NCBI RefSeq assembly: GCF_023973825.1
Contig: NC_090114.1
Coordinates: 1,070,501-1,134,500 of the forward strand
From: Plasmodium brasilianum
Taxonomy: Eukaryota; Apicomplexa; Aconoidasida; Haemosporida; Plasmodiidae
Direction of reading: 5' to 3'
Length of the DNA stretch: 64,000 bases
Shown here: positions 22,910 to 35,196 of the stretch, piece after piece
How the letters are laid out: every line of letters starts with the position of its first letter
Position numbering within the stretch: position 1 is the stretch's first letter
Notes under the pieces: model-generated
What the model was told of the DNA's origin: nothing
Database searches by the model: none
What the model saw: only the letters and a program-made list of their open reading frames with translations
Made by a program: the position numbers and the translations under genes

Positions 22910-25900
22910 ATGCTGAACTACAGTCTGAGCAACATATGCGGCTGCTTCTACACAGGGGGCAAAATTACCTTTAGCGAGGACGGCAATTCGTTATTTGTAC
23001 CAGTAAGTAATAGAGTAAATGTATACGACTTAAATAGTAATAGTTGTAATACTATAGGATCAGAAGGGAAAAATGACTTGAGGCATGTGATAATACACCC
23101 TCATATGGAGATAGCAATAACTATTGATAAATTTGAAAATGGATGTATTATTAATTTATTAAAAGATAAAGTGATGTCAAGAATATTATTTAAATCTAAA
23201 ACTGGTGTAGTAACTGCATTTAATTATAACAGTATTTTTACTCCTCAAGAAGAACAAGATTCTGTTAATTGTGCTTTGTTTACACATGATGGTAATTATT
23301 TTCTTGTTGGAATAGGTAGAAGAGTTGTTATTTGGAAAAGCCCTACTAAAGATAATAATTATAAACTAATTAAACACAATGATATATGTTACCATTCTTT
23401 AAATATTACTTCTATTGATATTTCTGAAGATGACCAATTTTTTTTATCAACTTCGTATGACTTAACCATAAGGATACACACTGTACAAAGGAGAAAGAAT
23501 GTAAGACCCACTGTTTTGAGTGGAAACAAAACGACAATTATCGCTGCATTTTTTTCGAAAAATCGGGATTATATTTTTAGCATTAACAAGTCAGGAGTTA
23601 TTATCGTGTGGTCTTATGGGTTGGTTAGCGCTGAAGGGGGGGCGTCCCAGGAGGAGGATGACGAGGGAGTAGTGAAGGAAGATGAGAAAGTAGGGATGGA
23701 AGAAGATACAACGGATGAGAAGGAGGCAGATAAGAAGGTGGAAATGAGGGTAGATAAGACAGGCGAAATGGGTGTAGATAAGACAGGCGAAATGGGTGTA
23801 GATAGGACGGACGAGTTGGAGGAAGTCAGGACGGACGAGTTGGAGGAAGTTAGGACGGACGAGTTGGAGGAAGTTAGGACGGACGAGTTGGAGGAAGTTA
23901 GGACGGACGAGTTGAAAGTGAGTCGTGGGGGATACCTGAGGAAAAGACGTGTGACTCAAGGGAAAGCGTTCGAAAAAAGGTGGAGCTACAAAAAAATATA
24001 CTTTTGCAATCAAGAGAAGAACGAAGAAGTAGTGAGGGCATGTTTCAACAAAGAACACGATTTGTTTGTGATAGCTTATTCGAACGGTAGGTTTGGCATT
24101 TATAACGCCCCTGAGATGGTATCTCTTTACAATATTAGTATTAGCACAAATACGATTGATGATATTGCAATTAGTAAGGATGGACAATGGATTGCATTAG
24201 CTGAATCAAATAATGGAAGTGTAATAATATGGGAATGGAAAAGTGAAAGTTATGTATTAAAACAAAGTACAACAAGTAAATGCGTAAAATGTGTGAAATT
24301 TTCACCAATAATTAGTCATTTAAAAATAGGAAGTAACATTGTTGATAATACAAATGCATATCATGAGTCAGATAATTTTACTAGTAAATTTGTTATAGTA
24401 ACAGGGAATGAAGATGGTACTATAAAATTATATGACTATTTATCTTTTCTTAATTTTGCTACATTTACTGCTCATACGAATACTGTAACTGATATTTGTT
24501 TTTTGCCACAAGGAAATGCCTTCATTTCGTGTTCATTAGATGGTACAGTGCGGGCATTCGACCTGTTGAGATATCGAAATTTTAAAGTGTACACAGTGGA
24601 TTTTTTATCAGACGAGAATGAAGATAATAATTATATACAAACTAATGGTACCGAGTCAGAAATGGAAGAAGGAAAAAAAAAAAAAAAAAAAAAAAATATA
24701 TATATGAACAGGTCAGGTAAAAAAAATGTGGAAAAAAAATATAATGTTCAATTTTTGTGTGTAAATGTTAATATAAGTGGAAACATTGTAGCAGCAGGTG
24801 GAAGAGGTAATGAATATATTGTGTACATATGGAATGTTCAGACGGCAAAATGTATAGATAAATTATTTGGACACAATTCACCTATAATTAAAATTTGTTT
24901 TAGTACCAGTTTAAAAAATGAGGGTGTTATAGCTAGCTGTTCATGGAGTAAAAATGTGTTAATATGGGATTTATATGCAAGAAGAAATAAAGGAAGTAAA
25001 TTTGAAGAAATTATAAATTCCCATGATATTTCATATATATGTTTTGATCCAAGAGGAAATGATATATTGGCAGTATGTACATTAAGTTGTAAAATTATTT
25101 TTTGGGATATATTAGTTCAAGAAATTGTTGGAACAATAGAAGGTGCTCGAGATATAAAAAGGGGTAGACTTCTTGGTGAGGAATTTTCATCAATTCCGAG
25201 ATTGAATAAAAGGAGGAAAAAACATCATCAGTGTAGTGGTAATAATGATGATCAAGAGGATGGTGATAATTACATATATATGGATGACATGATAGATCAA
25301 GGAAATAACACTATAGCAAGCCAAAATTGTTATTTTACATGTATAGATTATATACACAATGGAAATTACATAATAGGGTGTGCAAACTGTAGTGTTTCCT
25401 TATACATTTATGATACAAATTTATTCTTGCTTATTAAAATAATTGATCTAACAAAAAATTACTGTGTTGACGGTATTAAAAGAGAAATATCAACAAGATA
25501 TATAACAACAGAAGGAAAACATATTTATGAGTATGATTTGAGTGATGAAGAGGGGGATATTTATTTGGATAAATACAAAATTGTGAATAGGAAAAAAAAA
25601 CAAAATTTATTGCCTGGTCAGGTAAATGAAAATTATATAAATAATAAATTTAAAAAATATAAATTTAGTTTAAACTATTTGGATATATCAGGAGATGATA
25701 GACATATTGCTGTTGCATGTAGCATGGGTTTATATGTTTTTACAAAAGATTTTCAATATCAGTATATACCAAATTTTAAAAACATGTACAAAGGTTTGAT
25801 AATTCCTCTTACTTATGAGCCAAAATATTTAACACAGAATGTAAATTTGCAAAATTTAAAAAATTCGTTAAAAAAAAATGAATATATTAAGGCATTTATT

Positions 25901-26353
25901 CTATGTTTAGCATTAAATAATTATGAAAACATTTTAGAAGTATACGAAAAGATACCATATAATATAATACCTCTGTGTGTAAAAATTTTAACAAAGCCCT
26001 TTTTATTTATTTTAATGAATTTTATCAAAACCTTGTTACTTAATGACACTATTAAACATATCCATTTGCATTTGTATTATCTTAATTCTCTTTTTACAAT
26101 TCATTTTAATGCTTTTCTAAATAGCGATTTTTATAACAAAACAAAAAATAATAAAAATATCAATAAGAATGATGAAAACACGGCCTCAAGGATGACAACC
26201 AGTTTGCACACTTCGGACGAGTTCAGGACTGCTCTCTTGTTAATCCTCAAGCAGATATTCGTGGTTTACAATGGGCTCCAGTACCTCTACAGCAACAATA
26301 TCAACGTATTGAAGTTTTTGTGCCTGGGGGGCGAGCCGGCGAGCCAGTTGTAG
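22910..26353 (+). CDS. PWP2: Periodic tryptophan protein 2 (UTP1), U3 snoRNP / small-subunit processome WD40 protein
   Basis: PWP2 is a UTP-B scaffold subunit of the nucleolar small-subunit processome, needed for 18S pre-rRNA cleavage. I chose the ATG at 22910 because it opens MLNYSLSNICGCFYTGGKI, which parallels the family start (a short SNL-G-Y motif before the first WD strand). In-frame codons further upstream back to 22781 are Phe-rich and overlap the flanking repeat zone. The 1147-residue product has WD-type repeats through about residue 930 (for example GNEDGTIKLYDYLSF, CSLDGTVRAFDLLRY, AACSWSKNVLIWDLYARR without the leading A as coded). The C-terminal UTP12-type helical domain spans about 975-1080 (LKKNEYIKAFILCLALNN). 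Lineage-specific inserts are an acidic repeat at about residues 240-345 and a Lys run near residue 590, which stays in frame. Single exon. Confidence 0.93.
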   Translation: MLNYSLSNICGCFYTGGKITFSEDGNSLFVPVSNRVNVYDLNSNSCNTIGSEGKNDLRHVIIHPHMEIAITIDKFENGCIINLLKDKVMSRILFKSKTGVVTAFNYNSIFTPQEEQDSVNCALFTHDGNYFLVGIGRRVVIWKSPTKDNNYKLIKHNDICYHSLNITSIDISEDDQFFLSTSYDLTIRIHTVQRRKNVRPTVLSGNKTTIIAAFFSKNRDYIFSINKSGVIIVWSYGLVSAEGGASQEEDDEGVVKEDEKVGMEEDTTDEKEADKKVEMRVDKTGEMGVDKTGEMGVDRTDELEEVRTDELEEVRTDELEEVRTDELEEVRTDELKVSRGGYLRKRRVTQGKAFEKRWSYKKIYFCNQEKNEEVVRACFNKEHDLFVIAYSNGRFGIYNAPEMVSLYNISISTNTIDDIAISKDGQWIALAESNNGSVIIWEWKSESYVLKQSTTSKCVKCVKFSPIISHLKIGSNIVDNTNAYHESDNFTSKFVIVTGNEDGTIKLYDYLSFLNFATFTAHTNTVTDICFLPQGNAFISCSLDGTVRAFDLLRYRNFKVYTVDFLSDENEDNNYIQTNGTESEMEEGKKKKKKKNIYMNRSGKKNVEKKYNVQFLCVNVNISGNIVAAGGRGNEYIVYIWNVQTAKCIDKLFGHNSPIIKICFSTSLKNEGVIASCSWSKNVLIWDLYARRNKGSKFEEIINSHDISYICFDPRGNDILAVCTLSCKIIFWDILVQEIVGTIEGARDIKRGRLLGEEFSSIPRLNKRRKKHHQCSGNNDDQEDGDNYIYMDDMIDQGNNTIASQNCYFTCIDYIHNGNYIIGCANCSVSLYIYDTNLFLLIKIIDLTKNYCVDGIKREISTRYITTEGKHIYEYDLSDEEGDIYLDKYKIVNRKKKQNLLPGQVNENYINNKFKKYKFSLNYLDISGDDRHIAVACSMGLYVFTKDFQYQYIPNFKNMYKGLIIPLTYEPKYLTQNVNLQNLKNSLKKNEYIKAFILCLALNNYENILEVYEKIPYNIIPLCVKILTKPFLFILMNFIKTLLLNDTIKHIHLHLYYLNSLFTIHFNAFLNSDFYNKTKNNKNINKNDENTASRMTTSLHTSDEFRTALLLILKQIFVVYNGLQYLYSNNINVLKFLCLGGEPASQL
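23755..23925 (+). repeat. 24-bp coding repeats in PWP2
   Basis: Two adjacent families: DKTGEMGV (about two and a half copies) and then RTDELEEV (about five copies). They sit in an acidic insert between WD repeats, probably a surface loop. Confidence 0.88.
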
Positions 26354-26660
26354 AGAACCGCAATTCCCATGTGGGCGTACACACGTGAGTACATTCATAC
26401 GTACATACGCTTGTGTGCGTATTTATGTTTTTCCCCCCCTCCCTTAAAAGGAACAATTTGTTTCAGTGTTTGTTCCCCATAGCAGCTTGAATTTAAACGG
26501 TAAAGAAGTTTTCGAATAGGAGTAGAGTGCCCGCATAAACAACAGATTCATAAATAAATTGCGAAAATAAACTGCGCAAGTATATGGTGCAAATATCTGC
26601 GCGTAATTTTCTCATCTCCATTTTTATTCAATTGTTTTTTATTTTGCGTTGTCGGTTTTT

Positions 26661-26810
26661 GCCAATATATTCCAATATATTCCAACTTATTCCAGTTTAG
26701 CTCAGTTTATTCCAATATATTCCAATTCATTCCAGTTTATTCCATTTTATTCCAGATTATTCCATTTTATTCCAGTTTATTCCAGTTTAGCTCAGTTTAT
26801 TTCAATATTT
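26661..26810. repeat. 10-bp tandem array (TATTCCAGTT-like)
   Basis: About 15 units in strict 10-bp register, each a variant of CCARTTTATT. The chance reading frame (Ser/Gln/Phe/Ile-rich) is not a gene. Confidence 0.85.
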
Positions 26811-27128
26811 TCCCATTTTTTTATATTTTGTGTTGTCCTATTGCCCCCATTTTTTTTCTGTCAAACTATACCCTTTTTTAGGGGTTTCCTTTGTTCATAC
26901 ATTTACGTACATTTTTAAATCTCTTTTCTGAAAAGTTCTTTATACGTATAAATGTTCATTTTAAAACGGACATGAGTTATGCAGCAAGTGGGAATAAGGA
27001 CTATTATGTTTTATTTATTTTGTTGTATCTTTTACCTCTGTTGCTTCTTTTGCCAGATTCATAACCTTTGGTAATTTGTAAGTCCCCCCTTGGTGCGGGA
27101 AGGTAACAGAAGGGAAAGGATTGAGCAT

Positions 27129-27544
27129 GAAGTAGTTTTACAAAAATGTATATTGTTAAGCGGTATACACAATTGTACATGAAGCGGTTTTACAAAAATG
27201 TACATTGTTAAGCGGTATACACAATTGTACATGAAGCGGTTTTACAAAAATGTACATTGTTAAGCGGTATACACAATTGTACATGAAGCGGTTTTACAAA
27301 AATGTACATTGTTAAGCGGTATACACAATTGTACATGAAGCGGTTTTACAAAAATGTACATTGTTAAGCGGTATACACAATTGTACATGAAGCGGTTTTA
27401 CAAAAATGTACATTGTTAAGCGGTATACACAATTGTACATGAAGCGGTTTTACAAAAATGTACATTGTTAAGCGGTATACACAATTGTACATGAAGCGGT
27501 TTTACAAAAATGTACATTGTTAAGCGGTATACACAATTGTGCAT
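27129..27544. repeat. Eight-copy 52-bp minisatellite
   Basis: Eight contiguous 52-bp units starting at 27129 and every 52 bp to 27493. The middle six are identical as read; the first unit differs at a few positions and the last ends in GTGCAT instead of GTACAT. Each unit contains two TGTACA-type palindromic words, the palindrome ACAATTGT and two AGCGGT words (AAGCGGTTTTAC and TAAGCGGTATAC). It is more complex and GC-richer than the other arrays here. Confidence 0.95.
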
Positions 27545-28218
27545 TTTTAAACGGAAAAACACAATTGCACACTTGTACGCTTTTTTTTTTTTTTTTTTTT
27601 TTTTTTTCTTTTTGAGTACATTGCTCAAGTTAGAATCTTATTTTAAAACATTACGCGAAAGAAGGAAAAAGAAAAAGTTAAAGTTCCGCGTGTTCGAACA
27701 GCATATGCTTGATCATTTAGTCATGCATTTGTGTTTGTGTTTGTTTATATATATATACATGGTTGCATGTGTGTGCACAAAAAGATGAGGTATGAGTGGT
27801 AAATGCTCTTACTGAAGGTGAAAAGAGGGGGAAAAAAACGGGGTTAATCCTTTCAAAAAAAATATTATATTGTATGTATACACAATACATCATACGTATA
27901 TGTGCACACAAGATTATACAGATAGGCCTGGATGTGAATTCTATATGTACACCTTCTTCTTCATTTGTGAAGAATATCGATACAGTGTTGGTGGAAATTT
28001 GTATAGGCACTTAAAAATTAATTTTCCTTTTACAGCTTTTACACCTGTACTTGTTTCATGAGGTCCTATATTTCTCGTATTTCGTCAATGTGAACTTCGA
28101 AACATCTGTCAATCTGAACTTCTCCAATTATATCCTTTTTTTTTTTTTTTTTTTTGCTGGCCCCACCTTCCCCCAGAAATATTTTCCTAATTTGCATAGT
28201 TATAAATGCATGCATAAT

Positions 28219-28881
28219 CTACATATCAACGAAACGGAGGTAAGGCTTCTTAGACGGTACGCTGACCTTTTGCACTTCCTTTGAAAAAATTTTCGGGATG
28301 TCTATATCGGGGAGAGTTGGTAAAACGCAACATTTATCCCCTTCGTTCCAGTTAACAGGAGTAGCAACTTGATGCTTGTCCGTAAGCTGTAAAGATTTTA
28401 AAACCCTCAAAAGTTCAAGGGCATTTCTTCCAGTTGTAGCTGGATATAATAAAGTTGCTTTAACAATTTTATGCGGAGAAATAAAAAAAACGCACCTACA
28501 AGTTAATGGTAGTCCATCTATATTTTTTTCCTTTTCATCCATAATTTTTAACTTTGTAGCTAATTCTCTTGATTCATCACAGACTATTGGAATTTTCCAT
28601 TCATCCAATTTTCCATAATGTTTAATATCATCAATCCATTTTTCATGGGACTCTTTAGAATTACAACTGAACCCTACTAACTTACAATCATTTTTTAAAA
28701 ATTCTTTATTCATTTTTCCTAATTCAGCAAGTTCAGTGGTACATACCGGGGTAAAGTCGTTTGGATGACTAAACAGAATTACCCAGCTGCTTCCAATATA
28801 TTTGTACAGATCAAACTCACCATCTACTCCTGACGCAGTAGCAGTGAAGTTAGGAAAGGTGGATCCTAGGTGGTACGCCAT
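28219..28881 (-). CDS. 1-CysPrx: 1-Cys peroxiredoxin (Prx6 type)
   Basis: Thiol peroxidase that reduces hydrogen peroxide and organic peroxides in the cytosol. The 220-residue product has the full Prx6 layout: an N-terminal LGSTFPNF strand, [18 protein letters not shown] with the peroxidatic Cys47 in the P-V-C-T-T-E motif, Thr44, and the partner arginine expected near 127-133 ([12 protein letters not shown]). The long C-terminal arm [14 protein letters not shown], typical of 1-Cys enzymes, follows, and the protein ends in [10 protein letters not shown]. Length matches the family. Single exon, ATG at 28881. It is divergent from the ApiAP2 gene across a 7.3-kb gap, so the two may share regulatory sequence. 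Confidence 0.96.
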   Translation of the reverse strand: MAYHLGSTFPNFTATASGVDGEFDLYKYIGSSWVILFSHPNDFTPVCTTELAELGKMNKEFLKNDCKLVGFSCNSKESHEKWIDDIKHYGKLDEWKIPIVCDESRELATKLKIMDEKEKNIDGLPLTCRCVFFISPHKIVKATLLYPATTGRNALELLRVLKSLQLTDKHQVATPVNWNEGDKCCVLPTLPDIDIPKIFSKEVQKVSVPSKKPYLRFVDM

Positions 28882-29185
28882 GTTGGTGTGGGTTCGTTAT
28901 GCGGTTCGTTATTTTGGTGTACTTTGCTTTATCTTGAAGTATTTTTTTGCTCTACGTTTTCTTAATCAGTGCCGTAAGGAGTTCGATATGCCGCGCGTTT
29001 GTAGACTCTTCCTGTTCCTCTTCTTTTCCTTCTTCTTGTCCCTCTACGTCTTCTTCTTTCTCTTCTTTTTTTTGTAACTTTGCACGCAATGCTCTCACAG
29101 CACTTTGTCGGAGGTGGTAAAGAGTATGTATGTACGTACGTATATATGTATGTGTGTGTGTATACATATATATATACATATATAT

Positions 29186-29217
<32 letters not shown>

Positions 29218-30185
29218 TTATGCGCATGTTAATACATGCCCAAAGGCAGTTATCTTCACCCAGAATTTGGTGAAATTCTACTCAGAAAAAAACGTATAAC
29301 TGCAGCAGGGGGGGGGGAAAAAAAAATAAAATAAAATAAAAAATAAAATAATAATAAATAAAAAATTAAAAACGAAATAATGTTATTAGAGATACATAAA
29401 AATGAATAGAAAGAATTAAACTAACTGAAGATAATAAAATAAATTAAACAAAATAAGAGAAAAAAAAAAAAAAAAAAAAAATGAAGCCCTACTACTCTTG
29501 GCTGTTAACATTTGGAACGGCATTAAAAGAAAAAGGAAAAAAAATATACCACTAAAAGTTGTACATAATATTATTATAACATATATCTATATATACCTAT
29601 ATATATATATATATATAAATATATATATATGGCATTTATACAACTAAGTAAGTGCATGTTAAAGGCAATTTGAAGAATGATAGTGTAATATATGTTCATG
29701 CGAAGAGGAATAAAACCCAGGAGGGGGAGATGTTGAAATAGTTTTTGCAAAATGGAATGAAGAGAATGTAGAATTGCGAATCTTCTTGCAGATACGTGCA
29801 GAGAAAAAATATATTGCCCTTTTATATTTGCATAAATGTGGAAGGTAATATTCTGCTTATATTTTTTTGTAAAAAAAAGGAACAACAATTTGGAAGCTTT
29901 GCACAATGCTATCATGAATGTATGGGTATTACCAATATGTAAACAATTTTTTAGTACCCATAAATGCACCGTTGTAGTGGACTTGCAAAAGCCCCCACCC
30001 ACCCCCAAACCAAAATGGATTGAGGAATTGTTCCAAATTTTTTTTTGCAAAGGAATACCATCTGGTAATAGTTAAAATTTGGGGACTCACGTGATGATTC
30101 TCTACATTTTTAAAAAATTTATTTTTTTTTAACTAATGAATGGAAGGTGATAAATAAGATGAGGTAAGTAAATTAAAACTTAAAT

Positions 30186-30290
30186 ACGTACATACGTACA
30201 TACATACGTACATACATACGTACATGCATACATACATGCATACATACATGCATACATACATGCATACATACATGCATACATACATGCATG
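30186..30290. repeat. ACATACGT / ACATGCAT microsatellite
   Basis: CATACGTACATA words change at about 30230 into 12-bp CATACATACATG units (about six copies). Confidence 0.85.
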
Positions 30291-31614
30291 TGTGCATATA
30301 TATTTATATATACTCCCTTCTGGGTGCAGAAGATACTAAAGGGGCATCATATCTTTCGTGGATATTACTAAAAAGGGTTCTACATTTTTTTTAGAATATA
30401 CATGGGTAATCATTGGAAGGAAAACGATGGAAACCAAGTTACCCACTCGTGAGGGAATAACGCATACATGTGTACAAGTACATGAACATATATAAATGTA
30501 TATGTGTGTATGTATATTTAGGTGAGGCATATTTTTGCGCTTTTACAAAAGAACAGGCTGACTGCGTGAAGGAGTTATGTTGAAATGTTTGAGCGGAAAT
30601 TTATAAAATTATCAAAAGAAATAAAAGGAAAAATAAAGTAAACAAAGGGAGAAAAAAAATAAAGAAAAAATAAGATGATAACCTATTTATGCAAAGATTA
30701 ACTAAGAAATACATATCTGCATACATAATAACGGTTTAAATGTCCAATGAACAAATTTCTCCATATTCTTATTAATATGTACAAGTACAAAAGCATGTAC
30801 GTTTTAAGAAGGATAGATATTTTGCTTTCTTATGAGCAATAATGCATTGTATTTTAGGCGAATCATGTTATATAATTTTTTTTTTTTTTTTTTTTTTTTT
30901 TTCTACCTCTCCCTCTATTTTTATGTATATATCTCTTTTTATTTCCATTTATAGTTCCATTTATATTTAGAATTTTATTTCCTTTTAAAGTTCGTTTTAT
31001 AGTTTCATTTCCTAATTCCAGTTAATACCCCTGTTATTCTGTTTTTTTGCACTTTGGCTTTTTTCATATGTAACATATACATAAGTACACACATAAACAA
31101 TCCATATAATTGGGGGGGGGGGCGTCCGCACTCACACACGCACTTGAACATGTGCATACACACAAAATTATTATTGTCACTATAACTTATGTAGGTGAGA
31201 AAAAGAAGAAAAGAAAAAAGAAAAAATGAAATCAAATTTGATGAGACTTGATAAGATATGACGGGATGAAATGAAATAACCTGAAACAACAGGAAATATG
31301 TATGAAATAACGAAGGAGTCCCTCATTTTTTTTTTTTTTTTTTTTTTTTTTATAGAAGAAATAAAAATAATTTTGGAGTTAAAAAAAGATTATCAATATA
31401 TAAAAAATTTCATTTCCTCATACAAATAATATCAAATTGTTTGTTGAACTTTTTAAATTTGATTTTAAATGATATAGAACACAAAAAACAGAAACAAATG
31501 TATATTGGCGACTTTGAATGAATGCTATTGTACGCATACGAAAACGAAGAGAAAAAGAAAAAAAAAAAAAAACAGCCATGAAAGAGAAACATGAAGAAGA
31601 TACAAATGGACATA

Positions 31615-31786
31615 AATATATGTATATATGTATATATGTATATATGTATATATGTATATATGTATATATGTATATATATATAGATATATAGATATATAGA
31701 TATATAGATAGATATGGATACATGATTATGTGAACACATGTGTACATATGCAGTATTACGTTGACGCATATCTATATATCTATATA

Positions 31787-31832
<46 letters not shown>
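31615..31832. repeat. TA-rich microsatellite cluster
   Basis: Ten-bp TATATATGTA units (31615-31675), AGATATATAGAT units (31680-31715), then a pure TA tract at about 31788-31830. Confidence 0.85.
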
Positions 31833-31833
<1 letters not shown>

Positions 31834-32474
31834 ATTTTTACCTTTGTGCTTCACTCCAGCGAAGGATGACCGCTGGGGAAAGGAGTACACATAATTTATG
31901 TATCTTCTGTGCACATTTTATATTATGCTACTTCATTTTTAAGTACACTTAATTTTTTTTTTTTTTTTTTTTTTTTAAGAATGAATTATTTCTTATACTT
32001 ACATTTTTTTGTTGGTAAGAACAAGTCGCGTAATATTCACTTGTGAGCTCTTGTCTTGATAGCTTTTCCATTTACATACATGTACTTGTATGCATATATA
32101 TACATATATATTTATGCATATGTATATATATGTACACATATACATATGTATTTTTTTTTTTTGTTTTTTTGTGCGTTTTGGTAAATATATATATACATAC
32201 ATACACTTGTTTTATGAGCAAATCCTTAAAAGATTATTCGTTTTTTGTATAATGTTAAGGATGTATTATGTACACGAATAATCGCATGGTATATCATGGA
32301 TGGCCTTGCTCGAATACTATCAGGCATAGTACGTACAAAATAAAAAATTCATAGGTTTGAGATCCCTTTTTTTTTTTTTTTTTTTTTTACTCATATTTTT
32401 AAGAATATTAATAGAGTTACATTTCGAACGATATACAGACGTAAAAATATTTCTATTTTTTTCTTTTTATTTTT

Positions 32475-32655
32475 TCTTATGTTTTCCTTTCATTTTTTCT
32501 TTTTATTTTTTCTTTTTATTTTTTCTTTTTATTTTTTCTTTTTATTTTTTCTTTTTATTTTTTCTTTTTATTTTTTCTTTTTATTTTTTCTTTTTATTTT
32601 TTCTTTTCCATTTTTTCTTTTCCATTTTTTCTTTTCCATTTTTTCTTTTCCCTTT
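32475..32655. repeat. T-rich 13-bp array (ATTTTTTCTTTTT)
   Basis: About 10 units of a pyrimidine-rich 13-bp word, then TTTTCCATTTTTTC variants. Strand-asymmetric: nearly no G on the plus strand. Phe-only reading frames are chance. Confidence 0.8.
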
Positions 32656-32814
32656 TTTTATTTTTAATGCCCCCCTTTTTTATATTTTAACAAAAACAAG
32701 TTAATTGTTAATAGTTTTACTTATACCATGCAGTTTACTGTTTCCTCGTTGCGTAAAATTGAGGTGCAATTTTTGGGTAATGTTAACTAATTCGTCCGAT
32801 GGCATTGCGTATAT

Positions 32815-33010
32815 ATGTGCATATATACCTGAGTAAATGCATACACAACTGTGTATATGCATACACAACTGTGTACATGCATACACAACTGTGTAAATAC
32901 ATACATAACTGCGTAAATGCATACATAACTGCGTAAATGCATACATAACTGCGCAAATGCATACAGGTGTAAATGCTTATATACCTGTGCAAATGCATAT
33001 ACACTTGTAT
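32815..33010. repeat. 20-bp tandem array (ATGCATACATAACTGCGTAA)
   Basis: About nine units in 20-bp register with CACAACTGTGTA and CATAACTGCGTA sub-variants. Minus-strand Cys/Tyr/Ile frames across it are artefacts of the period. Confidence 0.85.
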
Positions 33011-34879
33011 GCATCCATTGTACATGAGAAATTTATTACCCCATAATTCAATTAGAATTGTTTTTATGTGTCTACATATACGTAATAACAGGAGGTAAAG
33101 ATGCTATGATGAATATATATGTAACACATTTCCATGAACATGTATGAAGACATAAGTTTCCTTAAGTGAGCATGATATAATGTGTGCATTTGGAGTATTA
33201 TGCCCCATTGTATAAAACCAGTTGAAGTATTATATTACATGTTTGTGTTTAATTTCATTTTTTGTTAATATATTTTTGATTAAAAGGATGAAAAATGTTT
33301 GTGTAATTTGAAAGTGCAGTGTATCTCTTTTTTTTTTCTTTTTTTTTTTTTCCCTTTATAATAACGTTTATGATGTCTTATGAAAATTTTTTTTTTTTTT
33401 TTTTTTATTTTCCCATATAATAAGCTATAACAGTTCTGAAAACAATATTTAAAGCTAAATGTATATGACCTGAAAAGAGTGCATAAAAAAATGCGTTAAT
33501 AAATATTACACCGAGGAACATGTTTAACAGGCAGTGAAACGTTGCAAAAATGTACATGCATAAGCACGCGCGTATATATATACATTTATATACGTATATG
33601 TATGTACACATTTTAATTAGGACAATGTCATAATTAATATTATACGAATAATTCTCACCATATTGCTATTTTTTTTTTTTTTTTTTTTTTTTTTGTTGAA
33701 GATGGTTACTTTAAGTAGCTCCGCACCTTACTGATGTTTTCGTTCGTGCATATTTCCAACTAACAATCATTTTGAGACATAGGAAAATATAGTTTTTATT
33801 GCTTTTTTTTTCATTTTTTTTGCTTTTTCTTTTTCATATATTTATCCTTCTTATTGCCATTTTATTCCCTATCACGTATCGCACGTACACGTATTATTGA
33901 ATATATATACATAAGATGAACACAATATACACGAGGATACAATAGTCCTTTGTTATTCATTTAGTATTTGAAAAAATGGAGAGAGGAAATTTTTTTTTTT
34001 TTTTTCATTCTTTCGCCGTCCTCCAACTTTTTTTTTTTTTTTCTCTCTCCATTTTTTACACGTAAAGTGATTACACGTGCTTGTAAATGTGTACTAATTT
34101 TTTTTTCATTAATTCAATGTTTTTTAATAGTTTACACTTTTTTGTTTGTTTTCCTCATATATATTTAAAAAAAAAAAAAAAAAAAAGAATAAAGAATAAA
34201 GTATACGAATAAAGAAAAAAGAATAAAGTATACGAATAAAAATAAGAAGAACGAGTATAATTAGTTAAGAAGAGGGGACTTACCCTTAAATTTATAAAAA
34301 GTTTATATTTACCTTTATTGGGCTCCTACGCAATATGGCACGTTTGTTTAGGTTACAGGTACATGTATATAAATAAATACATAAAGTACATATACGTACA
34401 CTACATGTACGTACAATACATTTACATACAATACATTTACATGCAATACATATACAAACAATACATATGCATGTGCAATTTATTCGGTGTAAGAGCTGCT
34501 GATTAATGATAACGAAATGTACACACGGAAATGACATTTAAGGGAGATGAAGAAGTTTCTCCTTTTTTTCTCTTTCCTTACGATGGTAATTGTTATTATT
34601 ACATGTACAAGTGTAAAGTAAAAGAAGTTTAAATAAACTTTAGAAATACGCCATATATGCACATATATGCAAATGTACGAATTGGACTGTATTTGTATAC
34701 ATTTACACGTGTATGTATTAATGTGTATTTGTGTGTTATAGCATGTATTTATATGTATGCATTTGTATTGATATATATTTATGTGTTAGTATTTATGTGT
34801 TTGTGTTTATTCATATGAGTATTTATATGTACATGTGAATGCATATATTCGCATGAACATATTTGCAAATACACGTACG

Positions 34880-35058
34880 AAAGTACACATTTGGATGTAC
34901 AAATTTGAATATACACATTTGAATATACACATTTGAATATACACATTTGAACATACACATTTGAACGTACACATTTGAATATATACATTTGAATATACAC
35001 ATTTGAACATACACATTTGAACGTACACATTTGAACGTACACATGTTAGTATACCAAT
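34880..35058. repeat. 14-bp tandem array (GAATATACACATTT)
   Basis: About 12 to 13 units with GAACGTACACATTT and GAACATACACATTT variants. All three minus frames are open across it because 14 is not a multiple of three. Confidence 0.88.
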
Positions 35059-35196
35059 ACGAATACTTACATTTTGGTATAAACTTTTGAACACGCACGT
35101 ATGAACATGTCAGAATTTTTTTTTCAAAAATAAATTTATTCCTATCTTTTTACTAAGTACTGAAGTGTATTCCAATTTTTTTTTTTTTTTTCCTTT

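Larger units (their letters stand above)
26354..28218. other. Convergent intergenic region (3' ends of PWP2 and 1-Cys peroxiredoxin)
   Basis: Contains both 3' UTRs, two tandem arrays listed separately, T runs at about 27582-27607 and 28137-28155, and no supported gene. Confidence 0.6.

Noticed and set aside
27129..27544. CRISPR-like array
   Set aside because: There are no unique spacers; units are contiguous identical 52-mers in a eukaryotic genome.
29574..30050. 158-codon minus-strand open frame starting with Met
   Set aside because: No domain or signal recognised, ends in TA-repeat Tyr/Ile sequence, and no introns or neighbours support it. Kept only as part of an intergenic-island finding.
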